Translations under genes and position numbers: made by a program | Notes under the pieces: generated by a model | Databases searched by the model: none | What the model was told of the DNA's origin: nothing | What the model saw: the letters and a program-made list of their open reading frames with translations, nothing else | DNA from: Vanessa cardui | Lineage: Eukaryota; Arthropoda; Insecta; Lepidoptera; Nymphalidae | DNA: 64,000 bases | NCBI RefSeq assembly: GCF_905220365.1 | Contig: NC_061151.1 | Coordinates: 5,078,197-5,142,196 of the forward strand | Direction of reading: 5' to 3' | In this document: in pieces, positions 55,462-64,000 of the stretch | How positions within the stretch are numbered: position 1 is the stretch's first letter | Layout of the letters: the number at the start of each line of letters is the position of its first letter

Positions 55462-55939
55462 ACCAAAAATTTTAAATATTCTTATTTGAAATAGGTAATC
55501 ATTTAGTATAATATAATAATATATATAATTATATACTATTATATATTTGTATTATATTTTTCTATTCCCTATAATTCTGTACTATTATTTCAAGTTGTCT
55601 TACTATGTTTTAGGGGTAGAAAATGTGCCCAAACTTACACAAAGTAATAAATACCAAGTGTTTTCTAAATAATTAACTTGGTTCTGAATTACAAAATGCA
55701 ATTTCGTTTAATGTTTTCTAAGAGCATACACTTGCCAAAAAATTACCATAACTAGCATGAATTGCTATAATAACACTCCACTTTGCTTGCGTTAGAGGTA
55801 AGGTAGTGTTCTTACAATGATACTCATTTGTATGTGTGCACTAAAAACGGCTACATTTTCTAAATCTGTGTGTTTAATAAGATGTATTTGTCTGTGTGTT
55901 TGTGATTTGAAATTTTGTTTCCATTGTAATTATTCCGTT
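55462..55939. other. AT-rich sequence, nothing recognised
   Basis: Possibly includes the mariner 3' flank at the left; no TIR identified. Confidence 0.4.
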
Positions 55940-56152
55940 CACGACTACCATAGTTGAGTAACGTGTACAACGGTTTTCATGGGTACTCCTAGGTTCGATT
56001 CCCAGCCTAGTCTAGAAAATTTAATTATTTTTGTGACAACATATCATATGTTGTCAGTCTGGGTGTTTGTGGTGCCGTCGTTACTTCTGATTTTCCATAA
56101 CACAAGTGCTTTAACTCACATTAGGATCAGAGTAGATGTAAGTGATGTTGTT
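55940..56152 (+). mobile_element. SINE-C copy, shortened
   Basis: ACGACTACCATAGTTGAGTA head, GGTTCGATTCCC B-box, ending AGTGATGTTG and poly-A. A short ACAACATATCATATGTTGTC hairpin is internal. Confidence 0.78.
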
Positions 56153-56408
56153 TAAAAAAAAAAAATAACAAAAGGAAAGAATATGATTATATGACAAACG
56201 AAGATTTTTCTTAAGTTATTTTATATATTATATACAAATAATTCGCTATTATGAAATCGAGCATCATCATACAGGGTTCCTCACTCTTAAAGCCAGAACC
56301 ATCAATCGCCCCAATACAAGCGAAACCGTGATCAAACTCCAGTACACAATAAATCCATTGTTTCAAATATATGTTACAAATACAAATGATAAAATACGTA
56401 TAGGTTAT

Positions 56409-56570
56409 ATCAAATCAAATCAAAGTATACTTTATTCAAGTAGGCTTTTACAAGCACTTTTAAATCGTTATTTAACAACTATAGTGAAGCTACTACTGGT
56501 TCGGAAAGTAGATTCAACCGAGAAGAACCGGCAAGAAACTCAGTAGTTACTCTTTTTTAACATTGTTTAT
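56409..56570 (+). repeat. Repeat L
   Basis: ATCAAATCAAAGTATACTTT, AGTAGGCTTTTACAAGCACT and CCGAGAAGAACCGGCAAGAA. Confidence 0.75.
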
Positions 56571-56589
56571 ATATTATCAATTTTTTTTA

Positions 56590-56871
56590 AGGTTTATGTT
56601 GACTGACGAGCATATGGGCCACCTGATGGTAAGTGGTCACCATCACCCATAGACAATGACGCTGTAAGAAATGTTAACTATTCCTTACATCGTCAATGTG
56701 CCACCAACCTTGGGAACTAAGATGTTATGTACCTTGTGCCTGTAGTTACACTGGCTCACTCACCCTTCAAACCGGAACACAATAATACTGAGCGCTGTTA
56801 TTTGGCGATAGAATAACTGGTGAGTGGGTGGTACCTACCCAGGCGGGCTTGCACAAAGCCCTACCACCAAG
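56590..56871 (+). repeat. Repeat B copy (plus)
   Basis: GGTTTATGTTGACTGACGAG to GCCCTACCACCAAGTAAAA; near full length. Confidence 0.86.
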
Positions 56872-57099
56872 TAAAATATACTTTTGAAAAATGAAAGCAG
56901 CGGTATTCGGTATAAATGGATATATTCTGTGAACGAATAAAATGTAAATCTGAATGATGTGAGTGAACTCGTTTGAAAAATACGTTGATTTAATTGCATT
57001 GCGTTCGAAATTTGAATAACAATTTGAATGGGATTCCCCTTCGTATTTCATTGCGAGTTATAGGGATGTAATGATTAAATATTTATCATTGGTTACATG

Positions 57100-57285
57100 T
57101 TTGTGTGCGTGTTTGTGTGTGTGTGCGAGTGTAGAGATAGAAGAACAATACTCTTATTATTTATTCATGTTCATTGAATTTGTGGATGCTTCGAAATTGT
57201 AAATTATTTATTGTTGTGTTTAATAAATATTTGTGAATTATTGTTTGTATGTATGTACGTGTATGTATGTGTGTATGTGTGGTTT
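57100..57285. repeat. GT- and TATG-rich microsatellite stretches
   Basis: GTGCGTGTTTGTGTGTGTGT at about 57104 and TGTATGTATGTACGTGTATG at about 57243. Confidence 0.65.
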
Positions 57286-57394
57286 ATGATTTACTTATTC
57301 TATTTATTGAATTTTCATTTCAATAATTATATATTGGTTTCCATACATGTATGTAAATTGATGTAAGTTCAGATATATAAAAGCCTATGTATTC

Positions 57395-57490
57395 TTGGGG
57401 TTAGAGTTTGCTACATACCAAGTTTCATCAAATTCTGTTCAGCAGTTTAGCCGATAAAACGTCATAGACGGACAAGTACTTTCACATTTA
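57395..57490 (-). repeat. Repeat E-like fragment (minus)
   Basis: ACCAAGTTTCATCAAATTCT and GACGGACAAGTACTTTCACA precede the D copy. Confidence 0.5.
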
Positions 57491-57506
57491 TATTATACAT
57501 AATATA

Positions 57507-57763
57507 CTAGCGACCCACCCCAGCTTCACACGAGTGCAAAACTGATGCTAAATATACTACAGAATTTGTTTATTTACGACATCACATTAGAAACTTCTAA
57601 AATTATCAGCGTTACTTTACTATATTGCCTACGTATTATATACAAAAACCTTCCTCTCGAATCACTCTATCTATGAAAAGCCCGCATTAAAATCCGTTGC
57701 GTAATTTTATAGATCTAAGCATACATAGACAGACAGCGGTAAGCGACTTTGTTTTATACTATG
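57507..57763 (+). repeat. Repeat D copy
   Basis: ACTAGCGACCCACCCCAGCT to GTTTTATACTATGTGAAG. Confidence 0.77.
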
Positions 57764-58047
57764 TGAAGAAATATGGATTAAGTATTATTGTGTTATTTAG
57801 AAATTGAATGCTTGATCGTTAGACGTGTTCGAAATTTAAAAAATTAAAAAAATTAGTTTCAATATCCGCCTGGGGTTGTAAAGTTCAAGAGTTAAAGTTG
57901 CTCGAGTTCGTGATCCCTCTACAGCCGGTCGTGCTGAATTCGCTATCTCATTGGATTATGACTGTAATTGAATAAATGCACCTTTTTGTGCACAAGCCTG
58001 TCATTATAATTTGAAAAAAAGTAGTGAAGCTCCATTTTAGCCACCCA

Positions 58048-58200
58048 ATAGCTCAAACTCAACTCAAACTCAAATAACTTTATTCAATATAGAAGCCACT
58101 TTCTTATTGATGGTCAATTGAAACACTACCACCGGTTCGGAAAAGAAATTACCCTGACCTGAGAAGAACCGGCGAAAGAAACTCAGCGGTTTTTTTTTTT
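58048..58200 (+). repeat. Repeat M (LINE-like 3' tail)
   Basis: CAAACTCAAATAACTTTATT, CTACCACCGGTTCGGAAAAG, CCTGAGAAGAACCGGCGAAA, AAACTCAGCGG and poly-T. Confidence 0.72.
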
Positions 58201-58289
58201 GTTTGTCTCATATATTATATAAAAAAATTTAATTTGAAATGAAAGTCATCAGCTGTACCAAGTATTTAATGTATTCTGGTTCGAAGGAT

Positions 58290-58552
58290 GAGCCGAGATG
58301 GCCCAGTGGTTAGAACGCGTGCCCATGATTGCGGGTTTAAGCCCAGGGAAGTGCCATTGAATATTCATGTGCTTAATTTGTGTTTATAATTCAGGAAAAA
58401 CATCGCAAGGAAACCTGCGTGTGTCAAATTTCATAGAAATTCTGCCACGCGTTTCACCCAGCTGCATTGGAACGGCGTTGTGGAATATGTTCCAAAACTT
58501 CTCCTCAAAGCGAGAGCCTTGGTCCAGCAGTGGAAAATTTACAGGCTGTTAC
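58290..58552 (+). mobile_element. SINE-A with internal deletions
   Basis: GAGCCGAGATGGCCCAGTGG head, diverged B-box GGGTTTAAGCCC, TTACAGGCTGTTAC tail. The CATCTCGTGCTC block is shortened. Confidence 0.8.
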
Positions 58553-58944
58553 TAATATTATATAAAACGTGACCAAAGATTAACGAAATGGAGATGACGG
58601 AATGTATTTGTCTAAGCTTAAATCGCTCAATGAAATTCACGGTCGATCGAGTGAGATCTGAAAGTGACAGTGATGTAACTGCTTTGTGTCGAAAACAAAA
58701 TCTCAATAGAATAAAGACTTAAGCTCCAAAATATTTTCTCACAAAACCACCCTTATATAGGTTAACAACATTTTACGGTCAACGACTTTGTATCCCATTA
58801 GGCATAATTCCAGCTGTCTAATGAGCTGAGGTGGTGTAATGGTACATGTACCAATTAAATTTTGTGCACTTAAATCGTTTAAAAATTAAGGATAACATCG
58901 TGAGGTTACATGGAGTTAGATAAAAACCTGTCTTATGTGCATAT

Positions 58945-59205
58945 TACTAGTTATTAGGGCTTTGTGCAAGCCCGTCTGAGTAGGTACCAAACACTCATCA
59001 GGTATTCTACCGCCAAACAGTATTGTTGTGTTATTTGAAGGTGAGTGAGTCATAACAGGATAAGGGACATAACATCTTAGTTTCCAAGATTGGTAACGCA
59101 TGCGCGATGTAAGGAGAGTATAATGTTTACTACAGCACCGTTGTCTATCGTTGTTGGTGACACTTACCATCAGGTAGCGCATTCGTCTGCCAACCCAAAA
59201 AAAAC
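58945..59205 (-). repeat. Repeat B copy (minus)
   Basis: TACTAGTTATTAGGGCTTTG to CGCATTCGTCTGCCAACCC and poly-A. Confidence 0.78.
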
Positions 59206-59206
59206 G

Positions 59207-59300
59207 TTGCAGGTTCGTTGCCGGGATTTAGGGAAATGAGTTCGGTCTTTTCTTGAAGATTTCCAAATCGTCGTAAAAGCTTCCACGTAGTGCTTGTACG
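59207..59300 (-). repeat. LINE 3' coding-end fragment
   Basis: Plus reads GTTGCAGGTTCGTTGCCGGG and GATTTCCAAATCGTCGTAA, the inverse of a common lepidopteran LINE end that is also seen at 60903. Confidence 0.5.
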
Positions 59301-59921
59301 AAGATTTTCTATATAATTTGACTATATAATGGCGTATGGGGTTAGTTATCAATATTTCACGAATAAGATTTGAAGTGATTCATAACAGAAACGCACTGCT
59401 AAATTTAAAAGTGACAGACTATGTTCATAATCTATACACGTACTTAAGCTGTTCTTCTTTCTAAAGCACTCTGAAACCAAAACGAGAGTAACAATATTAT
59501 CTCAAGCCTGATAAGCTTGTGAAAATATAAATCTTTTCGGATTCCTATAATACGTTACAACGTGCCCTTTATGATGAGGAAAACTAAGGAAAATACGATT
59601 GATTATCCAATAACGGAACGTCGGAAAATAACGAAAGACAGAAAACGTACTTCGTTTAACATTAAACCTTGAACATGACTTGGGTATAAGTTTTTGGCAA
59701 ATTGTAGCCAAATGCTCCAACAATTTCCGAATATAATTAACAATATTTTAAGAACTGTTAATTGGTACCAATAAGTTCAATCAATCAATTAATAAGGCTA
59801 GAATTTGAAGGGTTAATAACTAATGGAGAAGAAAATCTAATAAACTTAGAAAACATAAGTTTTTTTAAATCATTATCAGCAGACGATGCACCATCAGATG
59901 GGACATCACCCACATTTGTCA
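59301..59921. other. Sequence without recognised features
   Basis: Short open frames only, none with a recognisable motif. Confidence 0.4.
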
Positions 59922-60225
59922 ATCAAATTAAAAATGTACTTTATTCCAGAAGGCTTTTACAATAACTTTTGAATCGTCATTTAACAACTGTATTAAGTGA
60001 AGCTACCACAATTTCGTAATATAGATTCTTCCGAGAAGAACCAGCAAGAAAATCTGTGGTTACTCTTTTTCAACATTTAAAAATACAGTCATGTTAGTTA
60101 TATACAATTACATATATATATATATATATATTTCCATCCTTTCTTTTCTTGTCTTTCTAATCTTGTATTGAATAAAATGCCTTCTTAACTAAATTATTTT
60201 TATAAATGATTTGAATTTATGAAAC
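59922..60225 (+). repeat. Repeat L
   Basis: AATCAAATTAAAAATGTACT start, TTTTGAATCGTCATTTAACA, CCGAGAAGAACCAGCAAGAA. An (AT)10 microsatellite at about 60112-60131 is embedded. Confidence 0.75.
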
Positions 60226-60354
60226 GGCAAAGTTACAAAATAATTTACATAGCAATTTAAGCAACATATCGTAAATGTGTAGTACATTTTGTAGTTCGTC
60301 AGGAGAAGGAAGTTTTTAGTATACTTCACCATGTTGTTAAGCTATGATAATGCT

Positions 60355-60470
60355 TAGTTTATGGTACAACCTGATGGTAAATTGTAAACCTCTACGACAC
60401 AGGCACTGCAAGATTTATAAAGTATTTGTCGCCCACAGATTCACCTTTTAGTAGGTAAACAATAAAACCT
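60355..60470 (+). repeat. Repeat B, very diverged fragment
   Basis: TTATGGTACAACCTGATGGT and GACACAGGCACTGCAAGATT only. Confidence 0.35.
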
Positions 60471-60587
60471 TATCCTTCTTAGGGATTTAATCTTGTTTCA
60501 TCAAATCTTGTTCAGTTATTATATCTTGAAAGTACAACATGATAGATAGACTGACTATATTATTAATATAGATTACTCTCGTATAAA

Positions 60588-60835
60588 TATTCGTAATAAT
60601 ATATTGTTAAAATTTAAATTAAATTTCAGCCTCAGCTAGTATGTATGTTTATATATGTTAAGCTATAATTGAATGTGATAATACAGCGTCGTTTTACTAT
60701 GTAAGCGTCGACCGCAATTCACTTAGGTCCACGTATTAATTATTGCGGAATCCATACCAATAGCTAACCCATATAGCTTAAAATTATTTGTGGTTATATA
60801 AAAGTTACGTCAAATTTTCTGCCTTATAAGGTTAG
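60588..60835 (-). repeat. Arm 2 of long-range inverted repeat
   Basis: Reverse complement of 53933-54171; matching blocks include CAGCCTCAGCTAGTATGTAT, CAGCGTCGTTTTACTATGTA and CGGAATCCATACCAATAGCT. Small indels near the outer right end. Confidence 0.85.
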
Positions 60836-60839
60836 AAGT

Positions 60840-61195
60840 ATAACAAAAACTGGGCTGGGGTAAGGCTTGCTCTCCCTTTAAGAAGCTTTGGAATATATCT
60901 GCCGGCGTTTTTTCCGAACCGATACGACATGGGAACCTTCAAGAAAAGAGCGTTCTTCTTACTCCTGGTGTTGCAGATGTCTATGGGCGGTGGTAGTCAC
61001 TTTCCATCAGGTGAGCCTCCTGCTCGTTTGCCACCTATGTCATAAAAAAAAACCACTCCAATGCATATGTATGTATTCACATAGGATTTAGTTGATATTA
61101 GACACATGCAGGTTTCCTCACGAAGTTATCCTTTATCGCTGAGCTCGAAATGAAATATAAACATATATTAAGCACATCCTGTCCCATGGTGCCCA
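60840..61195 (-). mobile_element. SINE-A interrupted by a LINE tail
   Basis: SINE pieces 60840-60896 (CTGGGCTGGGGTAAGGCTTG to CTTTGGAATATATC) and 61056-61195 (CCACTCCAATGCATATGTAT to TATTAAGCACATCC) are in correct order around the segment 60903-61052. Confidence 0.7.
60903..61052 (+). repeat. LINE 3' end fragment inside SINE-A
   Basis: Reads FFRTDTTWEPSRKERS-like in the open frame, with GTGTTGCAGATGTCTATGGG, CCATCAGGTGAGCCTCCTGC and CATAAAAAAAA. This is the widespread lepidopteran LINE end with a ~40-bp gap. It ends in poly-A as expected of retrotransposition. Confidence 0.65.
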
Positions 61196-61199
61196 TTTT

Positions 61200-61592
61200 T
61201 TAGAAGTGCTTAGTATTATTATAACATCGATCCTGCTATTTTTAGGTATAACGTCACTGGCGGTTATGTATGACTCCAGAGGCATTAATATGAAGGCTGT
61301 ACGAGGGAAATTTATTCAAAATCAATATTTATTTAAACCCGTGGCGCACCCGACTTGGTTCAATGGAAGATATGATTTAAAAACTCCGGGAAGACTTATG
61401 CCAGAAAAATCACCATATATCATAATTTTATATAAAAAACCCCGGGCAATTGCGAGTCGAATTCTCGTCGTCGGTTCCGTATAATAAATATGATAAGATT
61501 AATCAGTTTTCAGATATTTTTCCTAAAATTTTGAAAGTACATGTACTTTTAGTGAAATTTCATGATTCTGGCTGTAGAGTATTTGAAGTGCA
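61200..61592. other. Unassigned sequence with a 92-codon open frame
   Basis: The plus-strand frame 61206-61484 is open but has no motif I recognise, and its start lies right at a SINE end. I do not support it as a gene. Confidence 0.35.
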
Positions 61593-61605
61593 TTATAGGT
61601 TTTGA

Positions 61606-61925
61606 GAGTCGAGATGGCCCAAGAGTCGAGATGGCCCAGTGCTTAGAACGCGTGCATCTTAACCGATGATTGCGGGTTCAAACTCAGGCAAGCACTTCTT
61701 TTCCATGTGCTTAATTTGTCTTTATAATTCATCTCGTGCTCTGCGGTGAAGAAAACATCGTGAGGAAACCTGCATGTGTCTAATTTCATCGAAATTCTGC
61801 CACATGTGTATTCCACCAACCCGCATTGGAACAGCGTGGTGAAAAATGTTCCAAACCTTCTCCTCAAAGGGAGAAGAGGCCTTTAGCCCAGCAGTGGGAA
61901 TTTACAGGCTGTTGTTGTTGTTGTG
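61606..61925 (+). mobile_element. Full-length SINE-A with duplicated 5' end and 13-bp TSD
   Basis: TTATAGGTTTTGA flanks the element exactly at 61593-61605 and 61926-61938. The first 16 bases GAGTCGAGATGGCCCA occur twice, at 61606 and 61623. B-box, body and TTG tail are intact. Confidence 0.94.
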
Positions 61926-62297
61926 TTATAGGTTTTGATTACCTTTAAAAACATATTTTTTGATAGCATAGATTAATGGGTTTCATACAAGAGGTAGCAC
62001 AGAGCTAGGTAAGGCGGTATACTTCTACGCTGTTCTGAAAAAGGCTATACGGACAGATAGCTATACGGACGACGATATATATAAGGGCTCATTTTTTCTT
62101 TAGATATAAGAAAGCCTAACATATTCGTAAGTATGTTTTGGGTTATAAAATTCATATGTTTTTTTCCTATCATTACGAAACTTGGTATATTTATGTATTC
62201 AATATGAAACATCTTTTGCTTTATAGAGGTAGCATGGACTCGTATATATTGCTTTATATGTGTATCATTGTTTCTATATATGTCATTATTATTATTA

Positions 62298-62538
62298 TAA
62301 CATAGTATAAAACAAAGTCGCTTACCACTGTTTGTATATGCTTAGATCTTTGAAATTCCGCAACGAATAATAATGCGGTATTTTTTATTAGATAGAGTGA
62401 TTCGAGAGGAAGGTTTTTGTATATATAGTAAAGAAACACTGATAATTTTAGAAGTTTCTAATGTGATATCGTTAATAAACAAATTCTATAGTATGTTTAG
62501 TATCAGTATTGCACCCGTGCGAAGCCGTCTGTCTCTAG
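62298..62538 (-). repeat. Repeat D copy (minus)
   Basis: CATAGTATAAAACAAAGTCG, TGATTCGAGAGGAAGGTTTT and GCACCCGTGCGAAGCCG. Confidence 0.77.
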
Positions 62539-62650
62539 TACGTCACGTACATCTATATGAATAGATTTACATGTAATCAAAAGTATGGGACATCATACAG
62601 TGCTAATTTCGAGACTCACTCGCTAGTATAATATATAATAAAGTAAAGTA

Positions 62651-62805
62651 AACACCCTATAAATGTCCTACGAGAGGGTTAAAGCCCTTAGGGAGAAGCT
62701 TTGGAACTAATGCTACTAAGCTGTTCCAAGCTGTCCGTTCCCACGTGGCAGAATTTTATTAAAGTAACCATATGTAAGTTTCCTCACGGTGTTTTCCTTT
62801 ACCAC
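62651..62805 (-). mobile_element. SINE-A, diverged (minus)
   Basis: AACACCCTATAAATGTCCTA to GTTTCCTCACGGTGTTTTCC; head lost. Preceded by an AAAGT array as at 22935. Confidence 0.6.
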
Positions 62806-63005
62806 AAATGCGGAGTACTTTACTCAGGAATTAAGTGATGATTACCTGTATTACTAGTTAGGGTACACTCGTTAGGAGCACTGGATGACATATAACATAT
62901 GTTTTAATAATAATTATAACAATATATTTATTTTATTAACGAATATCTGTGCTTTTTTTCAATTATGAGGTTTCATATTTTCGGATATCCCGTCCCAATT
63001 TAAAT

Positions 63006-63256
63006 GAGACAAGATGGCCGAATGGGTAATACGCGTGCATCTTAACCGATGATAGCAGGTTCAAATCCAGGCACCACTGAATTTTCATGTGCTTAATTTG
63101 TGTCTATAATTCATCTCGTACTCGGCGGTGAAGGAAAACATCGTGGGGAAATCAGCATGGGTGTAATTTCATAGAAATTCTGTCACGTGTGTATTCCATC
63201 TGGCATTGGAACAGAGTGGTGGAATATGTTCCAAAACCTTCTCCTCAAAGGCCTTA
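63006..63256 (+). mobile_element. SINE-A, 3' truncated
   Basis: GAGACAAGATGGCCGAATGG head, B-box GGTTCAAATCC, body to CTTCTCCTCAAAGGCCTTAG; lacks the TTG tail. Confidence 0.78.
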
Positions 63257-64000
63257 GTGTAGAGCTATGTCCCAATTCATCATAATCAGAGATATCACAT
63301 TTTTTATTTTATACATTGTATAAATTCATATTAGTATTCATAAATCAAAGAAAGGTTAGCTTATTCCAACGTTCCTTAGTATTTTTTATCAAAGCTATGA
63401 CGTCATAGTTTCCAACTATATCTATTCCGACATCGACACTTATCTGCCGACCTTTCATTTCATGGATGATTAGAACCCTCATGTTTCTTACACGCTTAGG
63501 GATGTTCATGTATTTTAAAATATCGATATCGATAAAATATTTAATTATTTATTTTAATTATATGTATAGTGGGAAATTCGTATTAAAAGCGTTTTTTTTT
63601 ATTTTCGACGAACAAATCTTAGTTATAAATTATTTCCAATTAAAATGACATATTTTAATTTAGAACGTGTGAATATTACAGAGGGTTGAATTATTTTATA
63701 TATCAGTGAAGGGAAGAACGACTTAAGTGCCAAAATTGTGATTTTGGGTAATGAGGTTTGCTAATCGAACTTAAGTCTCATATTCCAATAGTAATATTTC
63801 AGTGCGTTAACTTTTCGTCCTTTCCACTGATGATATGGAACCCTGGCAAATTTTTCTCGACCATTTCACATAAAAAAGACAAGAAGCTTTAGTTTTGTGG
63901 AATATTTAAAACAAGAGTTACGTTACGTTTATAATATTAATCCTCAACAGTATTAACATCAATATTAATATTAATTTAATTAATTGTATTTAACTAACAT
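63257..64000. other. AT-rich right edge, no gene seen
   Basis: No coding or repeat landmark. The Syt7 N-terminal exons, if present upstream, are not recognisable here. Confidence 0.5.

Noticed and set aside
61206..61484. 92-codon plus-strand frame with a hydrophobic N terminus
   Set aside because: No recognisable motif, start placed at a SINE end, and no supporting neighbours.
1..64000. CRISPR array or prokaryotic operon
   Set aside because: No regularly spaced short repeats with unique spacers, no ribosome-binding-site-led gene clusters, and clear intron-bearing eukaryotic exons are present.

Overview
The window looks like nuclear DNA of a lepidopteran, probably a butterfly. It is strongly AT-rich, has long introns, and is packed with short dispersed repeats of a lepidopteran kind: tRNA-derived SINEs with a TTG-repeat tail, hAT-like MITEs, LINE 3' tails and a mariner relic. 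No bacterial-style genes, operons, CRISPR arrays or free-standing RNA genes are visible. The species call is an inference from gene and repeat content; no search was run.

The only host gene I can support is the 3' part of a synaptotagmin-7 homologue (Syt7) on the minus strand. Six consecutive exons (9127-8987, 7587-7411, 6759-6679, 6123-5955, 3562-3350, 2650-2550) have GT/AG borders and compatible phases. They encode the end of the linker, both C2 domains and the stop codon. A seventh exon, 50486-50330, is low-complexity Ser/Thr/Ala coding sequence that fits as an upstream linker exon. It would make the intron before the C2A exons about 41.2 kb long. A phase-neutral 12-nt microexon is possible at 52399-52388. 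The transmembrane/N-terminal exons are not recognisable and may lie beyond the right edge. Syt7 is known as a high-affinity Ca2+ sensor for vesicle and lysosome exocytosis.

Layout: 1-2549 is AT-rich sequence downstream of the Syt7 stop. 2550-9127 is the compact C2 part of the gene, with repeats pressed close to several splice donors. 9128-50329 is the giant intron. It contains most of the mobile-element content: a 362-bp MITE with long TIRs, three hAT-like MITEs with 8-bp duplications, three composite foldback elements of about 1.5-1.7 kb, an exact-looking 869-bp tandem duplication, and a palindromic Penelope-like fragment nested inside a SINE. 50330-64000 continues in upstream intron or flanking sequence, with a mariner relic split by a SINE, a long-range inverted repeat pair and more SINEs.

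Repeat names used here are local labels. SINE-A: tRNA-derived, ~310 bp, TTG tail. SINE-C: second tRNA-like family, ~220 bp. Repeat B: ~290 bp, starting near a motif GGCGGACGAGCATATGGGCC. Repeat D: ~245 bp, starting CTAGCGACCCGCC. Repeat E: ~200 bp, with a CTGTCTGTCTG motif and ending ACTAGT. Repeat F: TIR AACCGACTTCAAA, short and composite forms. Repeats L and M: related LINE-like 3' tails with AAC/AAG-CCGG-type GAGAAGAACCGG motifs. No open reading frame inside these repeats appears intact, so I see old and young remnants rather than a working autonomous transposon.
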